A program made the position numbers and the translations under genes. Below, one piece after another: positions 41,864 to 52,100 of a DNA stretch of 64,000 nt (position 1 is the stretch's first letter; every line of letters begins with the position of its first letter). Under the pieces are notes generated by a model. It ran no database searches and was not told where the DNA came from. It was given only the letters and a program-made list of their open reading frames with translations. Source of the stretch: Gordoniibacillus chartarius (GTDB lineage: Bacteria; Bacillota; Bacilli; Paenibacillales; NBRC-103111); contig NZ_JBHLWN010000098.1 of NCBI RefSeq assembly GCF_042432825.1, forward strand, positions 1 to 64,000, given 5' to 3'.

Positions 41864-43864
41864 ATGATCACAACCACACGGCGCAAAGCCGTCCACTGGC
41901 TTTTGCTCCTGCTGGCAGCCGGCGGCATAGCCGGACTGTCCGAGTACGCGATGCAGCAGTCCCCTTCCCGCCATACCTCCATACCGACACAGCAAGACAG
42001 CTCGGAGCCCGTCGCCGAGCAGCCTTCCGCCCCGCCCTCGTCGCCGGCGCCGGTACCGAAAACGGAAGTGCTGAGCGACCGGATCGTCGAGTACCACATG
42101 AACGTAGAGCTGGCCGCGGAAACGAAGGAGCTGAAGGGCAGCCAGAGCGTCACCTGGCGCAACCCGGGGTCGCAGCCGGTGCAGGAGGTGTATCTGCATC
42201 TGTATGCGAACGCCTTCGAGTCGAGGAAGACGACGTTCATGCGCGAATCCGGCGGCCAGCTGCGCGGCGACAAAGCCAAATCCGACTCCTTCGGCCGCAT
42301 CGACCTGCAGACGATCCGCACCGAGGACGGCACCGATCTGTCTTCCCGCATGCGGTACGTACAGCCGGACGACGGCAACAAGGACGACCGCACGCTGCTT
42401 CAGGTTAAGCTGCCGAAGCCCGTAGGACCTGGACAATCCGTCACGCTGCGCACCGAGTTCCTCGTCAAGCTTCCGTCCGTCTTCGCCCGGATGGGCTATG
42501 TCGACGATTTCGTCATGGCGGGCCAATGGTTCCCGAAGCTCGCCGCCTACGAAACCGCGGGTACGCGCGGCCGCAGCGCCGACGGTTGGAACCTGCACCA
42601 GTATCACGGCAACAGCGAGTTTTACTCGAATTTCGGCATCTACGACGTGCGCATCAAAGTGCCTTCCGCTTACACGGTCGCGGCAACCGGCTTTCCGACG
42701 AAGCCCGCGGTCGACGACGGAGCCGTCAAGACGTATCAGTTTTACGCCGACGACGTGCATGACTTCGGCTGGGCGGCATCGCCCCATTTTAAATATTACG
42801 AAGAGCCCTACTCCACAACCGGCGTACCCGGCGTCAAAATCAAGCTGTACCTCGATCCCGCTCACGACGCCTTCAAGGCCCGCTACATGACGGCGGCCAA
42901 GAAGGCGCTCGCCCGCTACAGCTCGTGGTACGGTCCGTATCCGTACTCGACGCTCTCCATCGTCGTCCCGCCGGAGGGCGGAAACGGCGCCGGCGGGATG
43001 GAGTATCCGACGCTCATTACGTCTTGGGCCGCCGGCAAGGAAGAGCCCGATCTGGAGCTCGAGCGCGTCGTCGTCCATGAGATCGGTCACCAATACTGGT
43101 ACGGCATGGTCGCCTCGAACGAGTTCGAGGAAGCATGGCTCGACGAAGGCTTTACCTCTTATGCCGAAGACAATCTGATGGCCAGCGAATACGGGTCGGT
43201 CTCCAATCTGCCGATCCAATCGAGCTACATCACGACGCCTGCGGCTCTGAAGGAAAACGCTTGGGAGTACCCGGATCACGACGTCTATGCCGACAACGTA
43301 TACACACGCGCCAAGCTGGTGCTGACCGCGATCGAGAAGCAGATCGGCAAAGATCAGATGGATCGCGTGCTGAAGACGTATTTCCAGCGCTGGAAATTCA
43401 AGCACCCGTCGACCCAAGACTTCCAGACTGTGCTCGAGGAAGTGACGAAGGCCAAGTGGGACGATTTCTTCGACCAATACGTGTACGGCGGGCTAATGAC
43501 CGACTACAGCGTCGACGCCGTCGTCTCGAAACCGACCGGACTGGGCGGTGCGAATGCTTACGACAACACCATCGTACTGCGCCGTCATGGCGGAACGACC
43601 CCGGCTGTGCCGATTCACGTGCACTTCACCGACGGCCGCGCGGCCGACCTCGTCTGGGACGGCAAGGGCCAGCAGACCGATCTGAAGGTCAGCTCCGCCG
43701 CGCCGGTCGATTGGGTCATGATCGACCCGTCGCATCAGCTGGTGCTGGAGAACCGGCATATCAACAATTACTTGCGGACCTCCATTGATCCGGTATGGAG
43801 CGTTCGCTGGAATCTCGGCGCGACTCAGCTCGTCGAAGCTGTGCTGCGCTGGATCGCATGGTGA
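41864..43864 (+). CDS. M1 family metallopeptidase
   Basis: 666 residues. Signal peptide or anchor (about 9-28), a Ser/Pro-rich linker, then an aminopeptidase-N-like beta domain and catalytic domain. The zinc site is complete: His405-Glu-Ile-Gly-His409 (HEIGHQYWYG) and Glu428 in AWLDEGF, 18 residues on. The exopeptidase motif is GGMEYPT instead of GAMEN, seen in several secreted M1 relatives. The family-typical Tyr (NVYTRAKLVL) is present. GGGGTG lies eight bases before ATG 41864. It is followed 16 bases later by a membrane-protein gene. Probably a surface peptidase. Confidence 0.92.
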   Translation: MITTTRRKAVHWLLLLLAAGGIAGLSEYAMQQSPSRHTSIPTQQDSSEPVAEQPSAPPSSPAPVPKTEVLSDRIVEYHMNVELAAETKELKGSQSVTWRNPGSQPVQEVYLHLYANAFESRKTTFMRESGGQLRGDKAKSDSFGRIDLQTIRTEDGTDLSSRMRYVQPDDGNKDDRTLLQVKLPKPVGPGQSVTLRTEFLVKLPSVFARMGYVDDFVMAGQWFPKLAAYETAGTRGRSADGWNLHQYHGNSEFYSNFGIYDVRIKVPSAYTVAATGFPTKPAVDDGAVKTYQFYADDVHDFGWAASPHFKYYEEPYSTTGVPGVKIKLYLDPAHDAFKARYMTAAKKALARYSSWYGPYPYSTLSIVVPPEGGNGAGGMEYPTLITSWAAGKEEPDLELERVVVHEIGHQYWYGMVASNEFEEAWLDEGFTSYAEDNLMASEYGSVSNLPIQSSYITTPAALKENAWEYPDHDVYADNVYTRAKLVLTAIEKQIGKDQMDRVLKTYFQRWKFKHPSTQDFQTVLEEVTKAKWDDFFDQYVYGGLMTDYSVDAVVSKPTGLGGANAYDNTIVLRRHGGTTPAVPIHVHFTDGRAADLVWDGKGQQTDLKVSSAAPVDWVMIDPSHQLVLENRHINNYLRTSIDPVWSVRWNLGATQLVEAVLRWIAW

Positions 43865-43879
43865 GGAGGTGAACGGAGC

Positions 43880-44698
43880 ATGATGAATTGGATTCGTTCG
43901 GGGCTGAACAGCGCTCTGCGCCAGCCCTTCGCCTTGGTGTGCTTGTTCGTCTACGAGCTGCTGTGGGGATTTATTTTGTACCGCTACGTATCGTCGCTTC
44001 TGACGCCGCTGCTTCACCGTTACCCCGGGGAGGGGCTGCCTTCCGGCGCCGGGCAGCTGTTTTATGCGGAGAGCCATTTTCGCCTCACGAAGACCGATTT
44101 GATCGAGCCTTACTTGTGGACGTTCGCCGTGCTTCTCGCGTTACGCATGATCGTCACGCCGCTGCTTAACGCCGCCGTCTTCTATTCGCTGGAGCGGAGA
44201 GATCTGAACGCGGGGTACCGGTTTTTCCGAGGCATCAAGGAGCTGGGCGGAATTTACTTCCTGTACTACGCGATCCTCACCGTGTTGATCGCCGCTCCGC
44301 TGCCGTGGCTGTTCGGCATCGTCGGCTCGCTGTACGAAGCTCACTTTTTATCCGACCGTATGCTGCTTGCTTTGCTCCCTTATGCCGGAGGGTATTTGCT
44401 ATATGTGTTCCTGCTGCAGCTGCTGTTCATGTACGTGCAATTCGGCCGCGCCGCCGGTGTACGGATGATGCCGACGCTGTTGTGCTGGCTCGGCAACGTG
44501 CACCGCGTCGTCCTCATCGCCTTGGCGGTCGGCGTCATAGCACTTCTCTTCGGCATTGTGGCCGCAACTGTCTCTTATGTGTGGGCCGGCCTCGCCGCTC
44601 TGATCATTCATCAGCTTTACCCGCTCCTCCGAATGCTCTTCAAGCTGTGGGGCATCGCCTCGCAGCATGCGCTGTGGCACGATAAAGCGAAGGCATAG
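43880..44698 (+). CDS. Integral membrane protein
   Basis: 272 residues with about six hydrophobic helices (FALVCLFVYELLWGFIL; WTFAVLLALRMIV; YFLYYAILTVLIAAPLPWLFG; LLYVFLLQLLFMYV; VVLIALAVGVIALLFG). No family is recognised with confidence. GGAGGTGAAC precedes the ATG. The 15-base gap indicates an operon with the M1 peptidase. Followed by a 15-bp imperfect tandem repeat (about 44756-44800, GGTAGGTTCCGGCAT type). Confidence 0.75.
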   Translation: MMNWIRSGLNSALRQPFALVCLFVYELLWGFILYRYVSSLLTPLLHRYPGEGLPSGAGQLFYAESHFRLTKTDLIEPYLWTFAVLLALRMIVTPLLNAAVFYSLERRDLNAGYRFFRGIKELGGIYFLYYAILTVLIAAPLPWLFGIVGSLYEAHFLSDRMLLALLPYAGGYLLYVFLLQLLFMYVQFGRAAGVRMMPTLLCWLGNVHRVVLIALAVGVIALLFGIVAATVSYVWAGLAALIIHQLYPLLRMLFKLWGIASQHALWHDKAKA

Positions 44699-44845
44699 AC
44701 AGCTTTGGCGCCGAGGCGTTTGGGTTGATTAGGGCCGGTGTTGGGCTGGGCCCCGGTAGGTTCCGGCATGGTAGGTTTCGGCATCGTGGGTTCCGTGGGT
44801 TAAAGTTGCGGCTAAGCGGAATTTCCCCTGCCAGCACTTATAGAA

Positions 44846-44879
44846 AAAGAGTCAGATGCGCATCGCGCACTGACTCTTT
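44846..44879. terminator. Bidirectional terminator
   Basis: AAAGAGTCAG (44846-44855) pairs with CTGACTCTTT (44870-44879); T tracts follow on both strands. It ends both the M1 operon and the SLH gene. Confidence 0.85.
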
Positions 44880-44886
44880 CGTATTT

Positions 44887-47800
44887 TTACTTCAGTTCAT
44901 CCAACATCGTCTTGATCGTCGGGTTCAGATTGAGCGTGTTCAGAATCACCGTCAGCGCTTCCGCACGCGTGGAATTGCTTTTCGGCTCGAATGCTCCGCT
45001 GCCGTTTCCGCTGATAATGCCGGCGGACGCCGCTTCTCGAATCTCTTCCTTCGCGTAGGAGTCGCCGATGTCGCCGAATGCCACAGCTGCCGCGGGCTTT
45101 GCGACCTTGTTCATGTTGACGATGCGCGACAAAATGATGACCATTTCTTCACGCGAAATCGTCTTGTCCGGACGGAACGTACCGTCGCCATAGCCCCCGA
45201 TGACTCCGGCTTCGGCCAGCTTGCGGATCGCGTCCTGGGCCCAATGGTCCGCTACATCGTTGAGGCTAGCCGCCGCATTCGCGCCGCCATGAATATCGAA
45301 CACGCGGGAAATAATGACGGCGAATTCAGCCCGTGTAATCGATGCGTTTGGCTTCGCCGTACCGTCCGTGTAGCCTTGAATGACATTCAGCTTAACGAAC
45401 GTATCGATTGTCTTCTCCGCCCAATGTCCTTTGGTGTCCGTAGGCGCCGGTGCCGGCTTGGACTGTCGTGCTTCTTCGATTTTGGCTTCGATATTTTTCA
45501 CCACGTTGTTGTCAGCCTTTACAACGCTGCTGACGAACACATCTTCCGGCTGCGGTTCTGGTTTAGCCGGTTCCGGGACAGATTCGGCAGGCTTTTCAGC
45601 TACCGGTGCAGATGGTTGCGGTGTCGGTTCCGGTGTTGGTTCCGGTGTCGGTTCCGGTGTCGGTTCCGGTGTCGGTTCCGGTGTCGGTTCCGGTGTCGGT
45701 TCCGGTGTCGGTTCCGGTGTCGGTTCTGGTTCTGAACCAGCCGTCGTCACAGTCACCGTAACGAAATTCGTACGTCCGCCAACCGTTGCCGAAATATGCG
45801 CCGTACCCGCACCCTTGGCAGTAACAAGCCCTGTAGAAGAGACTGTCGCTACCCCAGTGTCCGACGACGACCATTCCGTGACTTCGGACGTCTTCACCTC
45901 TTCCGGAGCGTTCGAGTATGTCCATTTTACAGAAAGCTGAGTCGTTTCATCCACGAGTAAGCCTGTCTTCCCCGCCGAGACGATCATATCGGAAAAATGC
46001 TTCGGCACCGACACATTCACAGTTGCCGTAACGCCATTGTACGTTGCCGAGACGACCGTGTCGCCTGTCTTCAACGCTGTAATGACACCGTCATTCACCA
46101 TAGCAACCGTAGTGTCGCCAGACGTCCATACCGCGTACCCCGCTCCGGTCAGCTTCACCTTGGAGAGATCACTATAGATAGCATGCACATTATGGGTAAC
46201 CGAGTCCCCTACCTCCATCGTCAGCGTATCCGTCAGCGGCGTTAAGCTCGAGAAGGTACCCGCAGGCGCTACAATCACCGTAACGAAATTCGTACGTGCG
46301 CCGACCGTTGCCGAAATTTGTGCCGTACCCGCACCCTTGGCGGTAACAAGTCCTGTAGATGAGACCGTCGCTACCGCAGTGTCCGACGACGACCATTCCG
46401 ATACTTCGGACGTCTTCACTTCATCCGGGGCGTTCGTGTAGGTCCATTTTACCGCCAGCTGAGTCGTCTCATCCGTGAGCAAGCCGGTCTTCCCCGCCGA
46501 GACGATCATATCGGAAAATTGCTTCGGCTCCGACACAGTCACCGTAACGAAATTCGTACGTGCGCCGACCGTTGCCGAAATTTGTGCCGTACCCGCGCCC
46601 TTGGCAGTAACAAGTCCTGTAGATGAGACCGTCGCTACCGCAGTGTCCGACGACGACCATTCCGATACTTCGGACGTCTTCACTTCATCCGGAGCGTTCG
46701 TGTAGGTCCATTTTACCGCCAGCTGAGTCGTCTCATCCGTGAGCAAGCCGGTCTTCCCCGCCGAGACGATCATATCCGAAAATCGCTTCGGCACCGACAC
46801 ATTTACAGTTGCCGTAACGCCATTGTACGTCGCGGAGACGACCGTATCGCCTGTCTTCATCGCCGTGATGACACCGTCATTCACCAAAGCAACCGTAGTG
46901 TCGTCGGATGTCCATACCGCGTACCCCGCTCCGGTGAGCTTCACCTTGGAGAGGTCACTGTAGGTAGCATACACATCATGTGTAACCGAGTCCCCTACAT
47001 CCAGCGACAGCATATCCGTCAGCGGCGTTAAGCTCGAGAAGGTTACCGGAGTCGAAGTCTGCTCCGCTTCCAGCACCACCACTTGGAACTCCTTCGAATC
47101 GGTCGCCGTGCCGTAAGTCAGATTCGCTGTCAGCGTTACGGCAGCATTGCCTGAGCCATAGGCGGGACGAGTCACTGTGCCGGTGTCGGAAACGACATCC
47201 GTATCGCTGCTTGACCACGTAATGCTCGTTGTGCCTTGGGCCGAGGGCAGGCCTATATCGGACACGACGTGCTCCTTGTCGGCATTCGACCTGTAATCGA
47301 TGTCCAGTGCCGTCTTGTCCGAAGCCAGCACCGACGCGTCGGACATCGCTATCCCATAGGTAACTACATTACCGTCGCCGAAATAACTCCCATCAAATTC
47401 GTTCATATATGCCCATCCGTCCGTGCCGTCGGTGCCATAAACTTTTACCATCAAGTCATCTTTCTTGACTTCAACACTGGTAGGTATGGAGACGTCATTC
47501 AGGGGTGCATCGTCCCTTACCTTCAGCTTCACCTTCAGCAGCTCGATGGCACCGCCGGCCGTCAGACTCGATTCGAACATTTCGCCGTTCTCGGCTTGAA
47601 TTTCGAAAACCAGGTTTCCTTCGGTAGGCCCTCCCTGGTTGACGACAATCGGCGGGCTAACCGTCTTGTTTACGCTATTAAACACACTGCCGTTAGGCAC
47701 GTAGGAGCCTGGGGCCGTGTATTCGTAACGATTTAAATTGTCGTTTCGCGTTGCGAAAGATTCGCCCTCAAACACCCGATTATCAAAGGAAATAATGAAC

Positions 47801-48036
47801 CGCATCTGAACGATATTCTCTTGATTGTCGAACGCATCCAAATGATCGGCTTTTACGCTAAGCACGACCTCGTCTCCCTGTTTGACCGACGTGCTGCCGT
47901 TAGCCTCGACCCCTATCGTCATCGGGCTCGAAGTGGGGTCCGCCTTGACGGTCCTTGCTCCGCAAAAAGCGGACAATACCAGAACAACGGCCAATAGAGC
48001 GGATGTGAACCGCTGCGTTGCCTTTCTACATTGCAT
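44887..48036 (-). CDS. S-layer-homology (SLH) surface protein with duplicated Ig-like modules
   Basis: 1049 residues. Signal peptide (MQCRKATQRFTSALLAVVLV...VKA), a cohesin-like domain (about 35-205), a bacterial Ig domain, then modules of two types in the order A-B-B-A-B (about 330-760; B is about 88 residues, GKTGLLTDETTQLAVKW-type). A PEPT repeat of about nine units leads to three SLH domains (about 870-1045) that bind pyruvylated secondary wall polymer. ATG 48036 is set by GGAGGTAG; the frame to 48246 is unconserved. Likely anchored at the surface, perhaps as a carbohydrate- or cellulosome-type scaffold; the cohesin assignment is tentative. Confidence 0.88.
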   Translation of the reverse strand: MQCRKATQRFTSALLAVVLVLSAFCGARTVKADPTSSPMTIGVEANGSTSVKQGDEVVLSVKADHLDAFDNQENIVQMRFIISFDNRVFEGESFATRNDNLNRYEYTAPGSYVPNGSVFNSVNKTVSPPIVVNQGGPTEGNLVFEIQAENGEMFESSLTAGGAIELLKVKLKVRDDAPLNDVSIPTSVEVKKDDLMVKVYGTDGTDGWAYMNEFDGSYFGDGNVVTYGIAMSDASVLASDKTALDIDYRSNADKEHVVSDIGLPSAQGTTSITWSSSDTDVVSDTGTVTRPAYGSGNAAVTLTANLTYGTATDSKEFQVVVLEAEQTSTPVTFSSLTPLTDMLSLDVGDSVTHDVYATYSDLSKVKLTGAGYAVWTSDDTTVALVNDGVITAMKTGDTVVSATYNGVTATVNVSVPKRFSDMIVSAGKTGLLTDETTQLAVKWTYTNAPDEVKTSEVSEWSSSDTAVATVSSTGLVTAKGAGTAQISATVGARTNFVTVTVSEPKQFSDMIVSAGKTGLLTDETTQLAVKWTYTNAPDEVKTSEVSEWSSSDTAVATVSSTGLVTAKGAGTAQISATVGARTNFVTVIVAPAGTFSSLTPLTDTLTMEVGDSVTHNVHAIYSDLSKVKLTGAGYAVWTSGDTTVAMVNDGVITALKTGDTVVSATYNGVTATVNVSVPKHFSDMIVSAGKTGLLVDETTQLSVKWTYSNAPEEVKTSEVTEWSSSDTGVATVSSTGLVTAKGAGTAHISATVGGRTNFVTVTVTTAGSEPEPTPEPTPEPTPEPTPEPTPEPTPEPTPEPTPEPTPQPSAPVAEKPAESVPEPAKPEPQPEDVFVSSVVKADNNVVKNIEAKIEEARQSKPAPAPTDTKGHWAEKTIDTFVKLNVIQGYTDGTAKPNASITRAEFAVIISRVFDIHGGANAAASLNDVADHWAQDAIRKLAEAGVIGGYGDGTFRPDKTISREEMVIILSRIVNMNKVAKPAAAVAFGDIGDSYAKEEIREAASAGIISGNGSGAFEPKSNSTRAEALTVILNTLNLNPTIKTMLDELK
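45615..45735 (-). repeat. 12-bp tandem repeat coding for PEPT
   Basis: About nine to ten copies of GGTTCCGGTGTC (plus strand) in the SLH gene. Nearly identical copies suggest slippage and length variation between strains. Confidence 0.9.
46270..46797 (-). repeat. 264-bp tandem duplication in the SLH gene
   Basis: Two nearly identical 264-base units in a row encode 88-residue modules B1 and B2. A diverged third unit lies at about 45740-46005. The near identity at DNA level indicates recent duplication or gene conversion. Confidence 0.85.
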
Positions 48037-48357
48037 AACTCTACCTCCTGATGTCTGAAATGATATGCATTGATCCACACCATTCGGCAATAATCTACAT
48101 TTACCCTTTGGATTTCGACATAAACTTGAAAATCCATCAAACCATCGTATACAATTGCCGTCGCTGTCAGCCCAGCCTATACCAACGGCATAGGGAAATG
48201 ATTTTTCCCACACCCATTCGACGCACTTTCCAAGCGCCCTTTTCACCGACTATGGGAACCTTGCAATTTTTTTTCGAATATATAAGTTTTATAGGAGGAA
48301 TATTGTGGTTTTTGACGAATACGTAGTCTGGACAAAAAATAACCCAATAATTGCCGA

Positions 48358-48492
48358 ATTTCCGCGGTCCGCGGAAAACGGGGGAACCAGTCTTCACGGG
48401 TGAATTGATTTCGCGACTGAGTCTATGACTCAGGCTCGTAGGGATCATAGGGCATACCTTCGACCGAACCCTCCAGCTAACCTCGTAGGCAG
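48358..48492 (+). promoter_or_regulatory. c-di-AMP (ydaO/yuaA) riboswitch
   Basis: Conserved blocks of the ydaO aptamer appear in order: AACGGGGGAACCA (48378-48390), GGGTGAAT (48398-48405), GTAGGGATC, then CCGAACCCTCCAGCTAACCT and CGTAGGCA (to about 48491). It lies directly before the NlpC/P60 gene, the classic ydaO target, which is usually switched off by c-di-AMP. No terminator is visible between aptamer and start codon, and the ribosome-binding site GGAAGGAG follows at once, so control of translation is possible. Borders are approximate. Confidence 0.9.
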
Positions 48493-48509
48493 TGGAAGGA
48501 GCTCCTCAA

Positions 48510-48980
48510 TTGAAGAAGGCTGTCGTTTTACTGCTCAGTTTCGTTGTGCTGTTCACGTTCCAGGTCGGTAGCGCTTCCGCAGAAACCCCGATGAACAAAA
48601 CGATCGCGGGTCTGATGGGGACACCGTACAAGTGGGCCGGTACAACCACCAGCGGCTTCGATTGCTCCGGGTTTACCGCATATGTCTTCAACCAGTTCGG
48701 CATTGAGCTGCCTCACAACTCTGCGGCTCAGAACGAAGAAGGCTACTGGGTATCCCAAGACGATCTGCGCGCAGGTGACCTCGTATTCTTCAACACCAGC
48801 GGCAAGGGCATTTCGCATGTAGGCATCTATGTAGGGGACGGTTACTTCGTTCACTCCGCTACCGATAAGGGCGTCATCAAGACAGCTCTTAGCGATTCCT
48901 ACTATAAGAAGCGGTATGTCTCCGCACGACGCGTGCTGTGGGACGAGCTTTACACCCAGCTGACGACAGATGTACAGTAA
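48510..48980 (+). CDS. NlpC/P60 cell-wall endopeptidase
   Basis: 156 residues. Signal peptide (to about 24, SASAET) and one NlpC/P60 domain with the catalytic Cys52 in FDCSGFT, His103 in SHVGIYVG and His115. It cleaves peptide stems of peptidoglycan. It has no SH3, LysM or SLH targeting domain. The start is TTG 48510, with GGAAGGAG eight bases upstream. The riboswitch upstream links hydrolase level to c-di-AMP, which also governs osmotic balance. Divergent from the SLH protein gene. Confidence 0.95.
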   Translation: MKKAVVLLLSFVVLFTFQVGSASAETPMNKTIAGLMGTPYKWAGTTTSGFDCSGFTAYVFNQFGIELPHNSAAQNEEGYWVSQDDLRAGDLVFFNTSGKGISHVGIYVGDGYFVHSATDKGVIKTALSDSYYKKRYVSARRVLWDELYTQLTTDVQ

Positions 48981-49008
48981 GATTGAGAAGCTTCTCTAGC
49001 AAACGATT

Positions 49009-49058
49009 GCCCCGAATGGCCTTGGCGTGAGCCGATGCATCGGGGCTTTCTTTTATTT
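49009..49058 (+). terminator. Terminator after the NlpC/P60 gene
   Basis: GCCCCGA / TCGGGGC with a large loop, followed by TTTCTTTTATTT. Confidence 0.85.
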
Positions 49059-49116
49059 CCAGCTTTTAACACATAGGTCTAAGGCATTAGTTGTAGAGCG
49101 ATTGCTGTCGATGTGC

Positions 49117-49122
49117 TATGAT
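49117..49122 (+). promoter_or_regulatory. Extended -10 promoter
   Basis: TGCTATGAT (TATGAT at 49117-49122) with the TGn extension, 45 bases before the TTG start of the large secreted protein. No good -35. Confidence 0.45.
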
Positions 49123-49166
49123 CGAAATAGTTGAATTTTCCTAGATGTCAGGGGGTATCGATCATA

Positions 49167-52100
49167 TTGCGCAAGTTGAAATTGCTGTTAAGCGCTTGTC
49201 TGCTGACGACCGCTATTCCGGTGTCGGCACTGGCATCCGTGAACCTGGACCCCGGACATGACGGAGTACATATAGACGATATAGTCAAAGCGATTCATAG
49301 CGGTTCCTCGGACCTTGACCTCAACCGGGACAACGTCATCGATGCGGCCGATTTTCAAATGCTGATGACTCAGATGCAGCCGGAGCAGCTCGAGCAGGTA
49401 CAGCAATTCGGTACGCTTTACGGTACGGTCGTGGATGATAATGGCAGCCCGGTAGCGGGCGCGACCGTCGCCCTGAGCGACAGGGTGCAGACGATGACGG
49501 ATTCCGCCGGTGCGTTCACGCTGGAGGATGTCCCGGTGACGCTGAACGGTGTGCTTCAAATCGGCAAGGACGGCTTCAATTCGGTCAGCTCGCCGTTATT
49601 TACCGTATTTGCCGGTCAAAGCGTCCGTTTCGACACGCTGCGCATCCCCTCGTTCGGCTCCGTAACTGGAACCGTCTACACGGAAGAGATGGCCCCTGTA
49701 TACGGTGCGATCGCAACCATTCAGGCGGGCACGCAGACGATCACCGGCATGAGCGACGCAGCGGGACGGTACATCTTGACGAACGTGCCTGCGGGCGAGC
49801 ACACGATATCCGTACAAAGCGCCGTGTACGGCACCGGTTCTACATCCGTAACCGTAAAAGCGAATGCTATGGCAGCAGCAGCGACGGTCCGCCTGATTAA
49901 GCCTGCGTCCAGCACTGCAACCCTGATCGGTTACGTCAATTCCGACGTAGGGCTGCCGATCGCCGAAGCGCAGGTAACGGTAACCGGCACGACGTATTCG
50001 GCTTTCACCGACGCGAGCGGTTTCTTTATCTTGGAACACGTTCCGACGGGCGCCATCGGCCTGACCGTACAAGCAGCGGGTTACGAAACGCGGTCCCTCA
50101 CCGGCATTACGTTAACAAGCAGCGGGTATAATTTCGGCACGCTTCAGCTGCAGCCTATTCCGGCTGCAACGGGTTCGCTGCCGGTGCATGTCGGGGACGG
50201 CGCCTTGCATCTTGAAGGAGCCTACGTATCGCTGATGAACGGCGACCTCCACTTTTCGGTGATTACGGATGCCGCAGGCATCGCCCGCTTCGAAGGCATT
50301 CCGCCCGGCACGTACACGCTTCGCGCAGAGCGCAGCGGGTATGCGCCGCTCGTCACGACGGTGATCGTCGTACCGGGCGTTAACGAACTGGTGCAAGCTC
50401 CGCTCGTCAAGAACGCCGGCTCCGTAACCGGGGCCGTGTACGATCCGCTCGGAGCGCCGCTTGCCGGTATTTCCGTAAAACTATACGCCGAGAACGGCAC
50501 CCCGTTCATCGCCATAACCGACGAAGCGGGCCGCTATCTGTTCAGCTATGTGCCGTTCTCCGCCGCCGATTACACGCTCGCCGTCGAGTCGCCGCTCTAC
50601 ATGACGGCCACGGTCGGTTCCGTCCGGGTAACGAGCGGAGACCCGGTCGTCATACCGGACCAGAGACTCGCATACAAGACCGGCAAAATATCCGGTTACG
50701 CCACAACCGACCTATCCGCTGCACTGGAGGGCGCTACGGTACAGCTGCTCAATGAGAACCATAGCGTGATTGCAACGACGACTACGGATGCGAGCGGCTA
50801 CTATGAGCTGACGAATATCCCGCCGCTTGCGACGTACACCGTCCATATCGGCATGACCGGCTACCTGCCTGCGCATCCGCGCACGGTCACGATTCAGCCG
50901 GACGCCGCCGAGCTGATTGACTTTACTTTAGCCCAAGGAATCGCCGTTTCGACAGCCGATGAGCTGCTCGCAGCACTGGCGGACAGCTCCGTGGCAACGA
51001 TCTTCCTCAATAACGACATTACGTTAGCGGAGCCGCTGATCCTTCAGCGAAGTGTTACGCTCTCCGGAGGCTTTGACGGGACGACGGTGCTGAGAGCGCC
51101 GTACTTCGATTTTGCCGATTCGTCACTGGAGCTTCGGATGGAGGGCTTACAGCTGACGGCGGTACCGGGCACCAGCGAAGAAACGCTGCGGCTCGCGATG
51201 GCCACCCTCGCTTCGAACATCGAACTGAGCGGCATCGGCGGAATCAACGGCACGTTGGAACGCATCCAGGAAGTCTCCTTCCCGTATCGGTCTTATTTCG
51301 CTGCAACGGATCCGTCGGGTCCAGCTACTGCGTTCGTGCATAATCAGGACGGCCTGACGTACGCGCTTGAACACGAGGACGTAAGCACCGTCTACCTTGC
51401 CGACGATCTGCTGATGTACGATTCGTACTTGTCCATCCCGGACCGCCCGATCCGCTTTACGAGCGATACGCCGAAGCTGCTTCGCGTAAAGGGCTACTCG
51501 AACCGGACAGGACTCGCCTTCGATAACGTCACGCTGTCCGACACGCTTGGCCCTCTCTTAAACGACGTATCGACGGGAATCGTACTGTGGGCGGAAGCGT
51601 CGATTCAAGCGACGCTTGACGAGGACGCGGTGCTTTACCTGGTCCCTGACGGCACTCCCATGGACGCGGCCTCAATTCTGGGTGCGCAGCTCGCCAGCAC
51701 CTCCGCTCTCGCGCAAACCGCCTTATCGATCGCAACCGACGGCCTCCCGCGCGGCGATTACGTGCTGTATGCGATCGATTCGGCCGGCAACGTGTCGCCG
51801 GCGTCGGACGTGATCGAGCTGCGCAAGAGTGCCGGCAGAGCGCTCTCGGACCTTAATTCTGAGCTCGGTATCACGGGCACTGCACTGTCTAACGTCAGTA
51901 TCTATGACCTGCAATCGCTCGGCATTACCGGACTGGATGTCGAAGAAATCGGCTTGTATCGCTACGCGCTCAGCAAGGACCGGGTTCGCCTGCTCGGCTT
52001 TGGGGCAACCGGCGAGTTGACGGCAGCGGTCCAAGAGCTCGTTCAAACCGCGAACGATGCCCCGGAGCTTCACCTCGCGCTGCTGCCGCTGTCCGGCGGA

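Noticed and set aside
41705..43477. 590-codon minus-strand frame
   Set aside because: Antisense to the M1 peptidase with its complete zinc site.
45615..45735. Short regular repeats considered as a CRISPR array
   Set aside because: The 12-bp units have no spacers, lie in frame in the SLH gene and encode PEPT.
44725..45735. Long plus-strand frame opposite the SLH gene
   Set aside because: Arg/Cys/Phe repeat is an artefact of the PEPT-coding DNA; no ribosome-binding site; the SLH protein is certain.
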